Below, piece by piece: positions 45,844 to 54,011 of a stretch of 64,000 bases of DNA. Source of the stretch: Stenotrophomonas sp. UBA2629 (lineage in GTDB: Bacteria; Pseudomonadota; Gammaproteobacteria; Xanthomonadales; Xanthomonadaceae); the NCBI GenBank assembly GCA_002359895.1, contig DEOB01000010.1, forward strand, positions 1,056,125-1,120,124, given 5' to 3'. How positions within the stretch are numbered: position 1 is the first letter of the stretch; each line of letters opens with the position of its first letter. The position numbers and the translations under genes were made by a program. Below the pieces are notes generated by a model. It made no database searches. It was given only the letters and a program-made list of their open reading frames with translations, and was not told the DNA's origin.

Positions 45844-45979
45844 CTTTAAGCCGGGTTGTAGCAGCGCTTTCAGTGGAATCAAGCGATGGGGTCTGCGGGT
45901 CAACTGACCCCACACTGACCCCGGTCAGCTCCGAGAATCTCGGAACATCTTTCGCCAGGTCGGCGAGTATCTCAATCGA
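45844..45979 (-). pseudogene. Integrase-tail-like remnant abutting tRNA-Val
   Basis: On the minus strand a frame reads from 45979 without stop into the tRNA gene: IEILADLAKDVPRFSEL, then a linker, then KVVGGTGFEPVTPTM. The GGTGFEPVTPTM end is the translation of the tRNA T-arm and is the commonest tail of tRNA-targeted integrases and phage genes. Stop codons lie just upstream (TGA at 45980-45982 and another six bases on), so only about 45 residues remain. It looks like the scar of an element that used this tRNA as attachment site. Confidence 0.4.
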
Positions 45980-46231
45980 TCATATTCATGTGTTGCGAGT
46001 GCTTGATTGCTGCTGGTGCGGCTGCGTGTCGTTGCCTCCACGTGGGCCTACTTTTCATCTGCGTGGCGTGTGGTCAATAGGTTTGGTCGAGGTGTTCCGG
46101 GCCGCTTGACACGTCAACCTGCGATGGCTGCATCACCTCGGCGATTCTGCGCACTGAAGCTAGGACGCGTGGGTTGTTCCGGCACCTTGGCATCGGCCAG
46201 TCTGTGTGAAAAGTGCGCGGGAGAGGGCGTG
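45980..46231. other. Gap between tRNA-Val scar and the arylsulfatase gene
   Basis: No gene with start signals is seen. Open frames of both strands are short and lack ribosome binding sites. It may hold the sulfatase promoter. Confidence 0.4.
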
Positions 46232-48460
46232 ATGGCAGGTCGCTGGAATTTGGGGTTGGTTGGCGTGGCGATGTGCATCGTTGCGCTGGGGGTGCCGCTG
46301 CGGGCAGCCGCCGAGACATGGCAGCCGGCGCAGGCCGCTGCGGGCTCGCCGAACATCATCGTGGTGCTGCTGGATGATGTCGGATTCAGCGACCCCGCCG
46401 GCTACGGTGGCGTGGCTGAAATGCCGGGTTTTGACAAAGTTGCCGAAACCGGGCTGCGCTTCACGAATTTCAACACCACCGGCATGTGTTCACCCACACG
46501 GGCGTCCCTGCTTTCGGGGCGTAACCATCATGCCGTTGGCTTTGGCCGGGTTGCCGATTGGGCAACAGGCACGCCCGGGTACGATGCGGTGTGGAAGCCC
46601 GACTCGGCCCCCATTGCGCGGGTGCTTGCCGATGCCGGCTACAGCACGGCAGCGATAGGCAAGTGGCACAACACGCCAGAGTGGGAGGTTTCCCCCGCCG
46701 GGCCGTTCGACCGTTGGCCCACCGGGCTGGGTTTCGATTACTTCTACGGAATCATGAACCACGGTGGTGACAACCACTGGGAGCCGGCCAGCCTCTATCG
46801 CAATACCACGCCGGTTGAGCCGGCGCGTGTGCCGGGCCGTGAGTACCACCTCACCGGTGATTTCGTGGACGAGGCCATCGCCTGGGTGAGGACGCACCGT
46901 TCGGTTGCGCCGCAGAAACCGTACTTTCTTTACCTGGCCACGGGTGCGGTCCATGCGCCGCATCATGTCCCCCAGGAGTGGATCGCAAAGTATCGGGGCC
47001 GCTTTGATCAGGGCTGGGATCAGCTGCGCGAAGAGATCTTCGCCCGTCAGAAGGCGCTGGGTATCGTGCCGGCAGGCGCGCAGTTGACGCAGCGCCCCGA
47101 CGAGATTCCTGCCTGGGAATCCCTTGATGCCGAGCAGCGGAAAGTCTTCGCCCGGCAGATGGAAGTCTTCACTGCCTACCTTGCGCATACCGATCATGAA
47201 GTGCAGCGCATGCTGGAGGCTGTGTCGGCGCATGACCCGGCCAGCAATACGCTGGTGTTCTATATCGCCGGCGACAACGGCGCCAGTGGCATGGAAGGCA
47301 TCCACGGCTACATGGATGCCGCTGCGGGGCACGCGCCGCAGTTGGAGAAGCTGGACGAGCTCGGGGGCGCGCTGCATTTCAATGACTACTCATCCGCGTG
47401 GGCGTGGGTGGGCAGCACGCCGTTCCAATGGATGAAACAGGTTGCCTCGCATTTCGGTGGCCTGCGTGTGGCCATGGCGGTCTCTTGGCCGGGGAAACTG
47501 CAGCAGCCCGGTGCGATCGTGGAGCGGTTCGCCCATGTGGATGATGTGGCAGCTACCATTCTTGATGTTGCCCAAGCGCCCATGCCGGAGGTGCTGGCCG
47601 GGGTCACCCAGCGCCCGCTTGACGGCAAGAGCTTCCGGGATGTCTTCCACAACGCCCATGCCCCTGCCGATGGGCGGGTGCAGTACTTCGAGATGCTGGG
47701 GAACCGCGCGTTGTACCAGGACGGCTGGATTGCCAGCGCCCGCCACATGACGCCGTGGGTCAAGCCCTATCCGGAGGATTTCGAGAGCGAGCAGTGGGAG
47801 CTGTACAACCTGGATGAGGATTTCAGCCAATCGAAGAATCTGGCGGCGGCGCACCCGGAAAAGCTGCAGGCCATGAAGCAGCGTTTCGATCTTGAAGCGC
47901 GCCGCAACAACGTCTATCCACTGGCCAACTATGTTGAGGGCCGCGACTACGGCATGCCGACAGTGGCGGGAGACAGGAAGGTGTTCGAGTACACGCCGCC
48001 TGTGGCACGCCTGCCTTCCAAGAGCCTGCCCCGGCTCGCGCGCTCCAGTTTCTCGCTGGAAGCGCAGGTGCAGGTGCCGCAGGACGGAGGTGAGGGAATC
48101 CTCATGGCCTATGGCAGCCGTCTTGGTGGATTCGCCTGGTACATGCGGGATGGGCACCTTGTGTTGAGCAGCAACGTCAACGGCCGTGCACACGCCGAAC
48201 TTGTTTCACCCGCGGTCGTGCCGGCCGGCACGACGTCGCTGGGCATGTCGTTCCAGCGTGACCGCGAGGGGCAGGCGGGCACCGTGGCGTTGCATGTGCA
48301 GGGCCGCAAAGTGGCGGAGCGTCGCGTGGACAGGCTCGGCTCGCCGGTGCTTGGCTCACTGGGTATCGGCCAAGCGTTTACCTCGCCCATCGACGCCAGC
48401 TATCAATTGCCCCATGCATTCAATGGCACGTTGGAGCGGCTGCGTGTCGTGATGGAATAA
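46232..48460 (+). CDS. Secreted arylsulfatase
   Basis: The 742-residue protein has a signal peptide ending near RAAA/ETW. A sulfatase domain has metal ligands in VVLLDDVGFSD and the catalytic motif Cys86-SPTR in GMCSPTRASLLSG, whose Cys is converted to formylglycine. IGKWHN and IAGDNGASGMEG follow. Residues from about 590 add a jelly-roll-like C-terminal domain (SFSLEAQVQVPQDGGEGILMAYGSRLGGFAWYM). No formylglycine-generating enzyme or transporter is adjacent. The start at 46232 has GGAGAGGG upstream. It is alone, downstream of a tRNA with an integrase scar, so transfer is possible. Confidence 0.87.
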   Translation: MAGRWNLGLVGVAMCIVALGVPLRAAAETWQPAQAAAGSPNIIVVLLDDVGFSDPAGYGGVAEMPGFDKVAETGLRFTNFNTTGMCSPTRASLLSGRNHHAVGFGRVADWATGTPGYDAVWKPDSAPIARVLADAGYSTAAIGKWHNTPEWEVSPAGPFDRWPTGLGFDYFYGIMNHGGDNHWEPASLYRNTTPVEPARVPGREYHLTGDFVDEAIAWVRTHRSVAPQKPYFLYLATGAVHAPHHVPQEWIAKYRGRFDQGWDQLREEIFARQKALGIVPAGAQLTQRPDEIPAWESLDAEQRKVFARQMEVFTAYLAHTDHEVQRMLEAVSAHDPASNTLVFYIAGDNGASGMEGIHGYMDAAAGHAPQLEKLDELGGALHFNDYSSAWAWVGSTPFQWMKQVASHFGGLRVAMAVSWPGKLQQPGAIVERFAHVDDVAATILDVAQAPMPEVLAGVTQRPLDGKSFRDVFHNAHAPADGRVQYFEMLGNRALYQDGWIASARHMTPWVKPYPEDFESEQWELYNLDEDFSQSKNLAAAHPEKLQAMKQRFDLEARRNNVYPLANYVEGRDYGMPTVAGDRKVFEYTPPVARLPSKSLPRLARSSFSLEAQVQVPQDGGEGILMAYGSRLGGFAWYMRDGHLVLSSNVNGRAHAELVSPAVVPAGTTSLGMSFQRDREGQAGTVALHVQGRKVAERRVDRLGSPVLGSLGIGQAFTSPIDASYQLPHAFNGTLERLRVVME

Positions 48461-48529
48461 GCGTTGCCTGCACCGGCATTGCGTTTCAGCGGTGGCATGT
48501 TCCGGTGGCTGGAATGGCGGCCTGACGAA

Positions 48530-48555
48530 AAAGGCCCGGCAGCAGCCGGGCCTTT
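48530..48555. terminator. Bidirectional terminator after the arylsulfatase gene
   Basis: An 11-bp stem AAAGGCCCGGC (48530-48540) with complement (48545-48555), 4-nt loop. It is shared by the convergent arylsulfatase and the next minus-strand gene. Confidence 0.75.
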
Positions 48556-48586
48556 CAACAACGCCGTAGCGCTACCCACCAAGAAC

Positions 48587-49330
48587 CTAGAAGCGACGCT
48601 GGCCGTTGCCAAAGTTGCCCATGTCGCATTGCCCGGCAAAATTGGTTGCCGCCTGGATGGCGATATGTCCGGAGCGGCGATCGATGGTGAGCCGCGGCTT
48701 GTTCATGCCATTGAGGCGGTAGCCTGCGGTGATGGTGTCGGCGCCAACGCGCAGGTTGTCCAGCTCCCACCAGCCGTGGTCGCCGCCTGAGTTGATCGGC
48801 GGAACCAAGGCCGGGCTGAGGTGGATGCGGCCATGGTCGCCATAAAGCTCAATCTGCACATCGCCGTTGAAACCCTCTGCGCTGCTTTGAACGGTGTTGC
48901 CGGATTTCCATTTGTGCTCTTTGTCATCCCAGTCGTAGGTGGGTTGAGTGCTCACTGTTGGGCGGGTGCCCGCGCCGTAGCAGACCAGGACCAATGAGTC
49001 GGAGCCCTCGGGGGCTGCGCTGGATGCGGAGTGGGAACGCTCTGTGGATTGCTCGCAGTTTTCCGCCGGTACCGGCTCGATCGACGCGTAACGGCCATCG
49101 ACTGTTGATACGGAAATGCACTGGGAGTTTGCGGCCTTCCACCAGAAAGTGAAGCGCTGATCGCGCACGGTGTTTGATGCGCGTTGCTCGTAACCACGGG
49201 AGAGCAGCTGCGTCTCGCCACCCGCGCCGCGGGCGCCGACCAGATCGGCGACATCAGGGGGCGTTTGTGCGAAGGAAGGGGCGCTCAGGACAGTGGCGGC
49301 AATCAAGAGGGTGAGTTGGCGCAAACGCAT
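48587..49330 (-). CDS. Secreted protein of unknown function
   Basis: The 247-residue protein has a signal peptide ending near PSFA/QT. Its N-terminal part (PDVADLVGARGAGGETQLLSRGYE) and the following FTFWWKAANSQCISVSTVDGRYASIEPV form a pattern I have seen in uncharacterised proteobacterial proteins. The C-terminal half (RLNGMNKPRLTIDRRSGHIAIQAATNFAGQCD) is beta-rich, with Cys residues that may pair. No catalytic motif is visible and no neighbour explains it. ATG 49330 (MRLRQLTLLIAA) gives a normal signal peptide. Confidence 0.7.
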   Translation of the reverse strand: MRLRQLTLLIAATVLSAPSFAQTPPDVADLVGARGAGGETQLLSRGYEQRASNTVRDQRFTFWWKAANSQCISVSTVDGRYASIEPVPAENCEQSTERSHSASSAAPEGSDSLVLVCYGAGTRPTVSTQPTYDWDDKEHKWKSGNTVQSSAEGFNGDVQIELYGDHGRIHLSPALVPPINSGGDHGWWELDNLRVGADTITAGYRLNGMNKPRLTIDRRSGHIAIQAATNFAGQCDMGNFGNGQRRF

Positions 49331-49568
49331 GGTGGTGGCCTTGGTTGGCATTCGTTGAGGTAGCGGATCTAGTGAAACGGTGGCGAAGGTTTTTGGCGGC
49401 TGGGTTCATTGAAGCGCAGTAGCGCTGGCATATGCAATTGGAGGGTGGGGCGATCGTCCGGCTCGTCATGCCGGCGAGCATCATCTTGTTAGAGGGCGGT
49501 GAATACCCGAAACAGGGGAGGTGACGCGGGGCCGCCTGCATCGGCCGGTAGCGGGTTGCCGGTGTTGT

Positions 49569-50621
49569 TCAGTAAGGCGCCCCGGCCGTCACGATCATCA
49601 GCACTATCGCCACCAGCATCAATGCACCGAACAGCAGTGGTTTGAGGCGCAGGCTGGGCGTGGCGTCGAGCATGGCAGGAGCTGTGCGTTGGATCAGGCC
49701 TTCGGGGAAGTGATTGCTGTCCATGCGCTGGTCGCAGGCATCTTCGCAGGCGCCGCATTCGATGCAACGGCTGGAATGCCCGTTGCGGATGTCCAGGCCA
49801 ATAGGGCAGGCGCGGACGCAGTCACCGCAATCCAGGCAGTCACCCAAATGTGCGGGCGCGAATTTGGGCAATGCGCCGGCAATGTCCGGGTGCGCCGCGC
49901 GGAACACGTAGTCGCTGGCGGTCACTGAATCCAACAGCCCGCGTGTGCGGTGCAGCGCGCTGATGCTGCCCGCTTCACGCATTCCACGCGGTTCGCCGCG
50001 CCTGGCGTTGTACTGGACGGTGGGTGTGCGCGTATCGGCGATGAGGTGTTGCACGCGGCTGTAAGGGCATAGATGGGTGCAGACCTGCTCATGCAGATAA
50101 ACCACGTTTGCCCAGGTGGCCAGTGCGTAGAAGGCGATCCAGAAGCATTCCCAGGGGCCAAGCTGCAGCCGCGCGGCGTCCTGCAGGATCCCGCCGATGG
50201 GGCTGAAATAGCCGATGAAGCTGATGCCGGTCCACAGCGCGATCACCGCCCATAGCGTGTGCCGCAACGCCGGGCCGAGCCGTGCGGCCCGGCCGTCGAA
50301 ACGGGTCAGCCGGTCAAGCGTGCGGAAAACACGTGTCAGCACGGTTTGCGGGCAGACATGGCTGCACCACAAACGGCCGGACAGCACGGTGACCAGGCAC
50401 AGTGCGGCAATGCCGGCGGCCACCAGCCATAGCAGGGGCAGGGCATTCTCCGGCTGCAAGGTGAACCCGAAAAGATGGAACTGGCGTGCGGACAGATCCA
50501 GCAGCAATGCGGGTTGGCCGTTCACACGCAGCCACGGCAGCAGATAGAACGCGAACAGCAGCGCCAGCGCCACGCCCGTACGCAGCGCGGTACGCGCCCG
50601 TTTACCTTCGGACAGGCTCAT
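49569..50621 (-). CDS. ccoG: Cytochrome c oxidase accessory protein CcoG, short form
   Basis: The 350-residue protein has about five membrane segments. A polyferredoxin-like CSHVCPQTVLTR (Cys86, 90) and CTHLCPYSR (181, 185) are followed by two 4Fe-4S motifs, CLDCGDCVRACP (262-272) and CIECGACEDACD (286-296). CcoG reduces copper during assembly of cbb3 oxidase. Usual CcoG/FixG proteins have about 470 residues with a periplasmic Ig-like C-terminal domain; here the protein ends after the last membrane helix, so that domain is missing. The start overlaps the 96-residue gene (ATGA). The cbb3 genes are not in view. Confidence 0.85.
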   Translation of the reverse strand: MSLSEGKRARTALRTGVALALLFAFYLLPWLRVNGQPALLLDLSARQFHLFGFTLQPENALPLLWLVAAGIAALCLVTVLSGRLWCSHVCPQTVLTRVFRTLDRLTRFDGRAARLGPALRHTLWAVIALWTGISFIGYFSPIGGILQDAARLQLGPWECFWIAFYALATWANVVYLHEQVCTHLCPYSRVQHLIADTRTPTVQYNARRGEPRGMREAGSISALHRTRGLLDSVTASDYVFRAAHPDIAGALPKFAPAHLGDCLDCGDCVRACPIGLDIRNGHSSRCIECGACEDACDQRMDSNHFPEGLIQRTAPAMLDATPSLRLKPLLFGALMLVAIVLMIVTAGAPY

Positions 50622-50908
50622 TCGAAGTCGCTTCCGGCGTTGTCGTCTTTGCGCGGGCGCAGCAGCAGGGCAGTGAATGCGCTGGCCGAGGCGGTCGCCA
50701 GCCACAGCAGCAGAAAGCCCAGCGTGTAGCCGAATTCGCGGCTGATGCTGTGGCCGGGCAGGCTTATGGCAGCAAGCTTCAGTGGATCAACCAACGAAAA
50801 AAACAACGCCGCAGCCACGGCGGCAGCGAAAAAACTGGGCCAAAGCACCATGCCCAGCTGTTGAGTAGCGGAGCGGGGCGGTGAGGTGGCCGGGTCGAGT
50901 TCGTTCAT
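50618..50908 (-). CDS. Small membrane protein coupled to ccoG
   Basis: The 96-residue protein has a polar N-terminus and two hydrophobic helices (about residues 20-42 and 60-84). It ends in a charged tail (RPRKDDNAGSDFE). It overlaps the ccoG start by four bases. It is not FixH/CcoH by pattern. Location between the FNR-type promoter and ccoG suggests a role in microaerobic respiration, which is inference. Confidence 0.65.
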   Translation of the reverse strand: MNELDPATSPPRSATQQLGMVLWPSFFAAAVAAALFFSLVDPLKLAAISLPGHSISREFGYTLGFLLLWLATASASAFTALLLRPRKDDNAGSDFE

Positions 50909-51023
50909 GGGTCCGGATTTGGGCTGGCGGGCTTGCGGAGAACAGCGCTGGCGTGGGGTCGCAGCAGGTTCCGCAGGCGGAATGGTGAGAACCTCAGCCT
51001 AGGGAACTACGAGCTGAATGGCT

Positions 51024-51068
51024 TTGATCTGAATCAAGCTGGCCGGGTATCCGATTGATCTTGCTCAA
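51024..51068. promoter_or_regulatory. Tandem FNR/Anr boxes between ccoG unit and hemN
   Basis: TTGATCTGAATCAA at 51024-51037 is a perfect match to the FNR consensus TTGAT-N4-ATCAA. TTGATCTTGCTCAA at 51055-51068 has one mismatch. The sites lie 36 to 80 bases before hemN and about 115 bases before the minus-strand unit. Oxygen-responsive control of either or both is expected. Confidence 0.75.
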
Positions 51069-51103
51069 GGCGTGACAAGCGCTGCTGGCAGATGCTGTCG
51101 GCC

Positions 51104-52513
51104 ATGAACACGAAACCCACATCACTGAATCCGTTGGGCTGGACGTTCGACCCGGAGCTGCTGCGCCGGCATGACCGTCCGGGGCCGCGCTACACCTCCT
51201 ACCCCACCGCGCCGCATTTTCATGACGGCTACGGGCAGGAACAGTTCAAGGCTGCCATCGCCCGCAGTAATGGGGCGGGCCGGCCGGTGTCGTTGTATGT
51301 GCATGTGCCGTATTGCACCAGCCCGTGTTTTTACTGCGGCTGCAACCGCATCATCACCCGCGACCGCAGCAAGGGTGAGCATTACGTGGACCAGGTGTTG
51401 CTTGAGGCTGACCGCGCCGCGCCGCTGTTTGGCGCTAACCGCGAGGTGATCCAGCTGCATTTTGGCGGGGGTACACCCAACTTCCTGGAACCGGCGCAAC
51501 TGCGGAGGTTGGTGGAAGGCCTGGAGCAGCGCTTCAATTTCAGCCGAAGCAGCGCACGGGATTTCTCCATTGAACTGGACCCGCGTTCAGTCAGCGTGGA
51601 TGACATTGCCGCCTTGGCGCAGATGGGCTTCAACCGCGCCAGCCTGGGGGTGCAGGATTTCGACCCGACGGTGCAGCAGGCCATCAACCGCATGCAAGGT
51701 GTCGAGGAAACCATGGCCATCATCCAGGCCTGCCGCGACAACGGTATGCGCTCGGTCAACGTGGACCTGATCTACGGCCTGCCACGACAGACGCTGGAGG
51801 GTTTTGGCCGCACGTTGGACACGGTGATGGCAGTGCGGCCAGATCGCCTGGCCATTTACGGTTACGCGCATCTGCCGCATATGTTCAAAGCCCAGCGGCA
51901 GATTGAAGATGCCGATCTGCCCAGTCCGGAGCAGAAGCTTGCCCTGCTGGGATTGGCGGTGGAGCGCCTGTCGGCGGCCGGTTACCAGTACATCGGTATG
52001 GACCACTTCGCGCTGCCGGAAGAAGATCTGTCACGCGCCCAGCGCGCTGGCAGCCTGCACCGTAATTTCATGGGTTACACCACCCACGCCGATACCGACC
52101 TGCTGGGCTTGGGTGTGAGCGCCATCAGCCGTATCGACAACAGTTACAGCCAGAATCCGCGTGAGCTTCATGATTGGGAGGCGCGCCTGGATGCAGGCGG
52201 TTTGCCGGTATGGCGCGGCCTGGAGCTGGACCAGGACGATGTGCTGCGTGCGGAGCTGATACAGGAGTTGATGTGCCACGGCAAGGTGGATGGCTATGCG
52301 CTGGGCAAGCGCCACGGTGTCGATTTCGACAGCTACTTCGCCGATGAACTGGACGCCCTGCAGCAGCTGCAACAGGACGGCCTTGCCAGCTGCAGTGACG
52401 GGCGGCTGGCGGCTACTCGTCAGGGGCGGCCGCTGTTGCGGCTCATTGCCATGTGCTTTGACCGTTATCTGAAAGCGCCACAGCAACCGGCACGCTACTC
52501 ACGGGCAATCTGA
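51104..52513 (+). CDS. hemN: Oxygen-independent coproporphyrinogen III dehydrogenase HemN
   Basis: The 469-residue radical-SAM protein has the cluster motif PYCTSPCFYCGCN (Cys71, 75, 78, plus 80), the GGGTPNF SAM-binding segment, and the HemN-specific N-terminal GPRYTSYPTAPHF and C-terminal extension. It converts coproporphyrinogen III to protoporphyrinogen IX without oxygen. ATG 51104 gives the family start. The tandem FNR boxes upstream fit induction at low oxygen. It is divergent from the ccoG unit; both serve low-oxygen respiration. Confidence 0.93.
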   Translation: MNTKPTSLNPLGWTFDPELLRRHDRPGPRYTSYPTAPHFHDGYGQEQFKAAIARSNGAGRPVSLYVHVPYCTSPCFYCGCNRIITRDRSKGEHYVDQVLLEADRAAPLFGANREVIQLHFGGGTPNFLEPAQLRRLVEGLEQRFNFSRSSARDFSIELDPRSVSVDDIAALAQMGFNRASLGVQDFDPTVQQAINRMQGVEETMAIIQACRDNGMRSVNVDLIYGLPRQTLEGFGRTLDTVMAVRPDRLAIYGYAHLPHMFKAQRQIEDADLPSPEQKLALLGLAVERLSAAGYQYIGMDHFALPEEDLSRAQRAGSLHRNFMGYTTHADTDLLGLGVSAISRIDNSYSQNPRELHDWEARLDAGGLPVWRGLELDQDDVLRAELIQELMCHGKVDGYALGKRHGVDFDSYFADELDALQQLQQDGLASCSDGRLAATRQGRPLLRLIAMCFDRYLKAPQQPARYSRAI

Positions 52514-52583
52514 AGGTGCCGCCCGGCATTTAAATGCAGCTGGCGATTCACAATTGCGGCCCGATCAGGCACGCTATTGCGAC

Positions 52584-52667
52584 GCCCGGGTGGCGAAACT
52601 GGTAGACGCAAGGGACTTAAAATCCCTCAGCTGCAAGGCTATGCGGGTTCGACCCCCGCCCCGGGCA
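52584..52667 (+). tRNA. tRNA-Leu (anticodon TAA)
   Basis: The gene starts GCCCGGGTGGCGAAACTGG and ends GTTCGACCCCCGCCCCGGGC-A. The long variable arm of leucine tRNAs is present (TCAGCTGCAAGGCTATG). The anticodon loop ACTTAAAA holds TAA. CCA is not encoded (CAA follows). Confidence 0.93.
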
Positions 52668-52691
52668 CAACTTCGCACAATCAGGAACGGC

Positions 52692-53981
52692 ATGACTGCC
52701 CAGATCGCTGCCGCGGCCACGCCGCAGATCGCCATCATTGGTCTGGGCTATGTAGGCCTGCCGTTGGCTGTTGAGTTTGGCAAAACGCTGGACACGCTGG
52801 GGTATGACATCAATGCCGCGCGGGTGGCCGAGCTGCAGCGCGGCCATGACCATACCCATGAACTGGACGACGCGGAGATGGCAGCGGGCGTCCACACGCG
52901 CTACACCGCCAACCCTGACGCACTGGCCGCGCGCAATGTCTTCATCGTCACTGTGCCCACGCCAATTGATGCCTACGAGCAACCCGATCTGGAGCCGCTG
53001 CGACAAGCGAGCCAGTTGATCGCCGGTGTGCTCAAACGCGGCGACCTGGTGATTTACGAATCCACCGTTTACCCAGGCACTACCGAGGAAGTCTGCGTGC
53101 CGCTGCTGGAGCAGATTTCCGGGCTGCGTTTCAATGCCGATTTTTACTGCGGCTACAGCCCGGAGCGGATCAACCCCGGCGATCGCCAGCGGCGTTTGCC
53201 CGACATCCGCAAGATCACCTCCGGCTCCACGCCGGAAGCGGCGGACGTGGTGGACGCGCTGTACCAGCGCATCATCACAGCAGGTACGTGGCCGGCCTCA
53301 TCCATCCGCGTGGCCGAAGCCGCCAAAGTGGTGGAAAACATCCAGCGCGACGTGAACATCGCGCTGGTCAACGAGCTGGCGTTGATCTTCGACCGGCTCG
53401 GTATCGACACCTTGGACGTGCTTGAAGCAGCCGGTACCAAGTGGAATTTCCTGCCGTTCCGGCCCGGCATGGTGGGCGGGCATTGCATCGGCGTTGATCC
53501 GTACTATCTGCTGCACAAGTCCGAGAGCGTGGGCTACCACCCGGATTTGATCCACACCGCACGACAGGTGAACAACCGCGTGGTCGCGCATGTGGTGTCG
53601 CGTGTGCGCCAGTTGCTGGAAGAAAAACACAAATCGCTGCAGGGCGCGCGCGTGCTGGTGCTCGGCGTCACGTTCAAAGAAGACTGCCCGGATCTGCGCA
53701 ATAGCCGCGCTTTGGACCTGGTACAGATGTTGTCTGCCGCTGGCGTTCAGGTGGATGCGTACGACCCATGGGCCGACCTGCAAGGCGCGCATGACATGGG
53801 CGGTGTGACGCTGGTGAAAGCCCCGTCACAAGGGGCTTACGATGCGGTGGTGCTGGCCGTGGCACACCAGCAGTTCCGTGAGTTTGATGCGGCCCAGATA
53901 CGCGCGCTGGGTGTGCCGGACATGGTGGTTTACGACGTCAAGTCGGCCTGGCCCAGGCACGTAGTGGACGACCGGTTGTAG
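52692..53981 (+). CDS. Nucleotide-sugar dehydrogenase, TviB/WbpA-type
   Basis: The 429-residue protein has the NAD-binding IAIIGLGYVGLPLAVEF and the catalytic Cys in GGHCIGVDPYYLLHK. The SPERINPGDRQRRLPDIRKI segment is typical of the TviB/WbpA group, which oxidises UDP-GlcNAc or UDP-GalNAc to uronic acids (UDP-glucose dehydrogenases differ there). The product would feed capsule, O-antigen or exopolysaccharide synthesis, but no glycosyltransferase lies nearby. ATG 52692 lies 24 bases after tRNA-Leu. Confidence 0.9.
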   Translation: MTAQIAAAATPQIAIIGLGYVGLPLAVEFGKTLDTLGYDINAARVAELQRGHDHTHELDDAEMAAGVHTRYTANPDALAARNVFIVTVPTPIDAYEQPDLEPLRQASQLIAGVLKRGDLVIYESTVYPGTTEEVCVPLLEQISGLRFNADFYCGYSPERINPGDRQRRLPDIRKITSGSTPEAADVVDALYQRIITAGTWPASSIRVAEAAKVVENIQRDVNIALVNELALIFDRLGIDTLDVLEAAGTKWNFLPFRPGMVGGHCIGVDPYYLLHKSESVGYHPDLIHTARQVNNRVVAHVVSRVRQLLEEKHKSLQGARVLVLGVTFKEDCPDLRNSRALDLVQMLSAAGVQVDAYDPWADLQGAHDMGGVTLVKAPSQGAYDAVVLAVAHQQFREFDAAQIRALGVPDMVVYDVKSAWPRHVVDDRL

Positions 53982-54011
53982 AATCCGCCAACCCTGAATT
54001 CGAGGACGGCA

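Noticed and set aside
45700..46110. A protein-coding gene across tRNA-Val (134-codon plus-strand frame)
   Set aside because: It reads straight through the tRNA gene and lacks a ribosome binding site.
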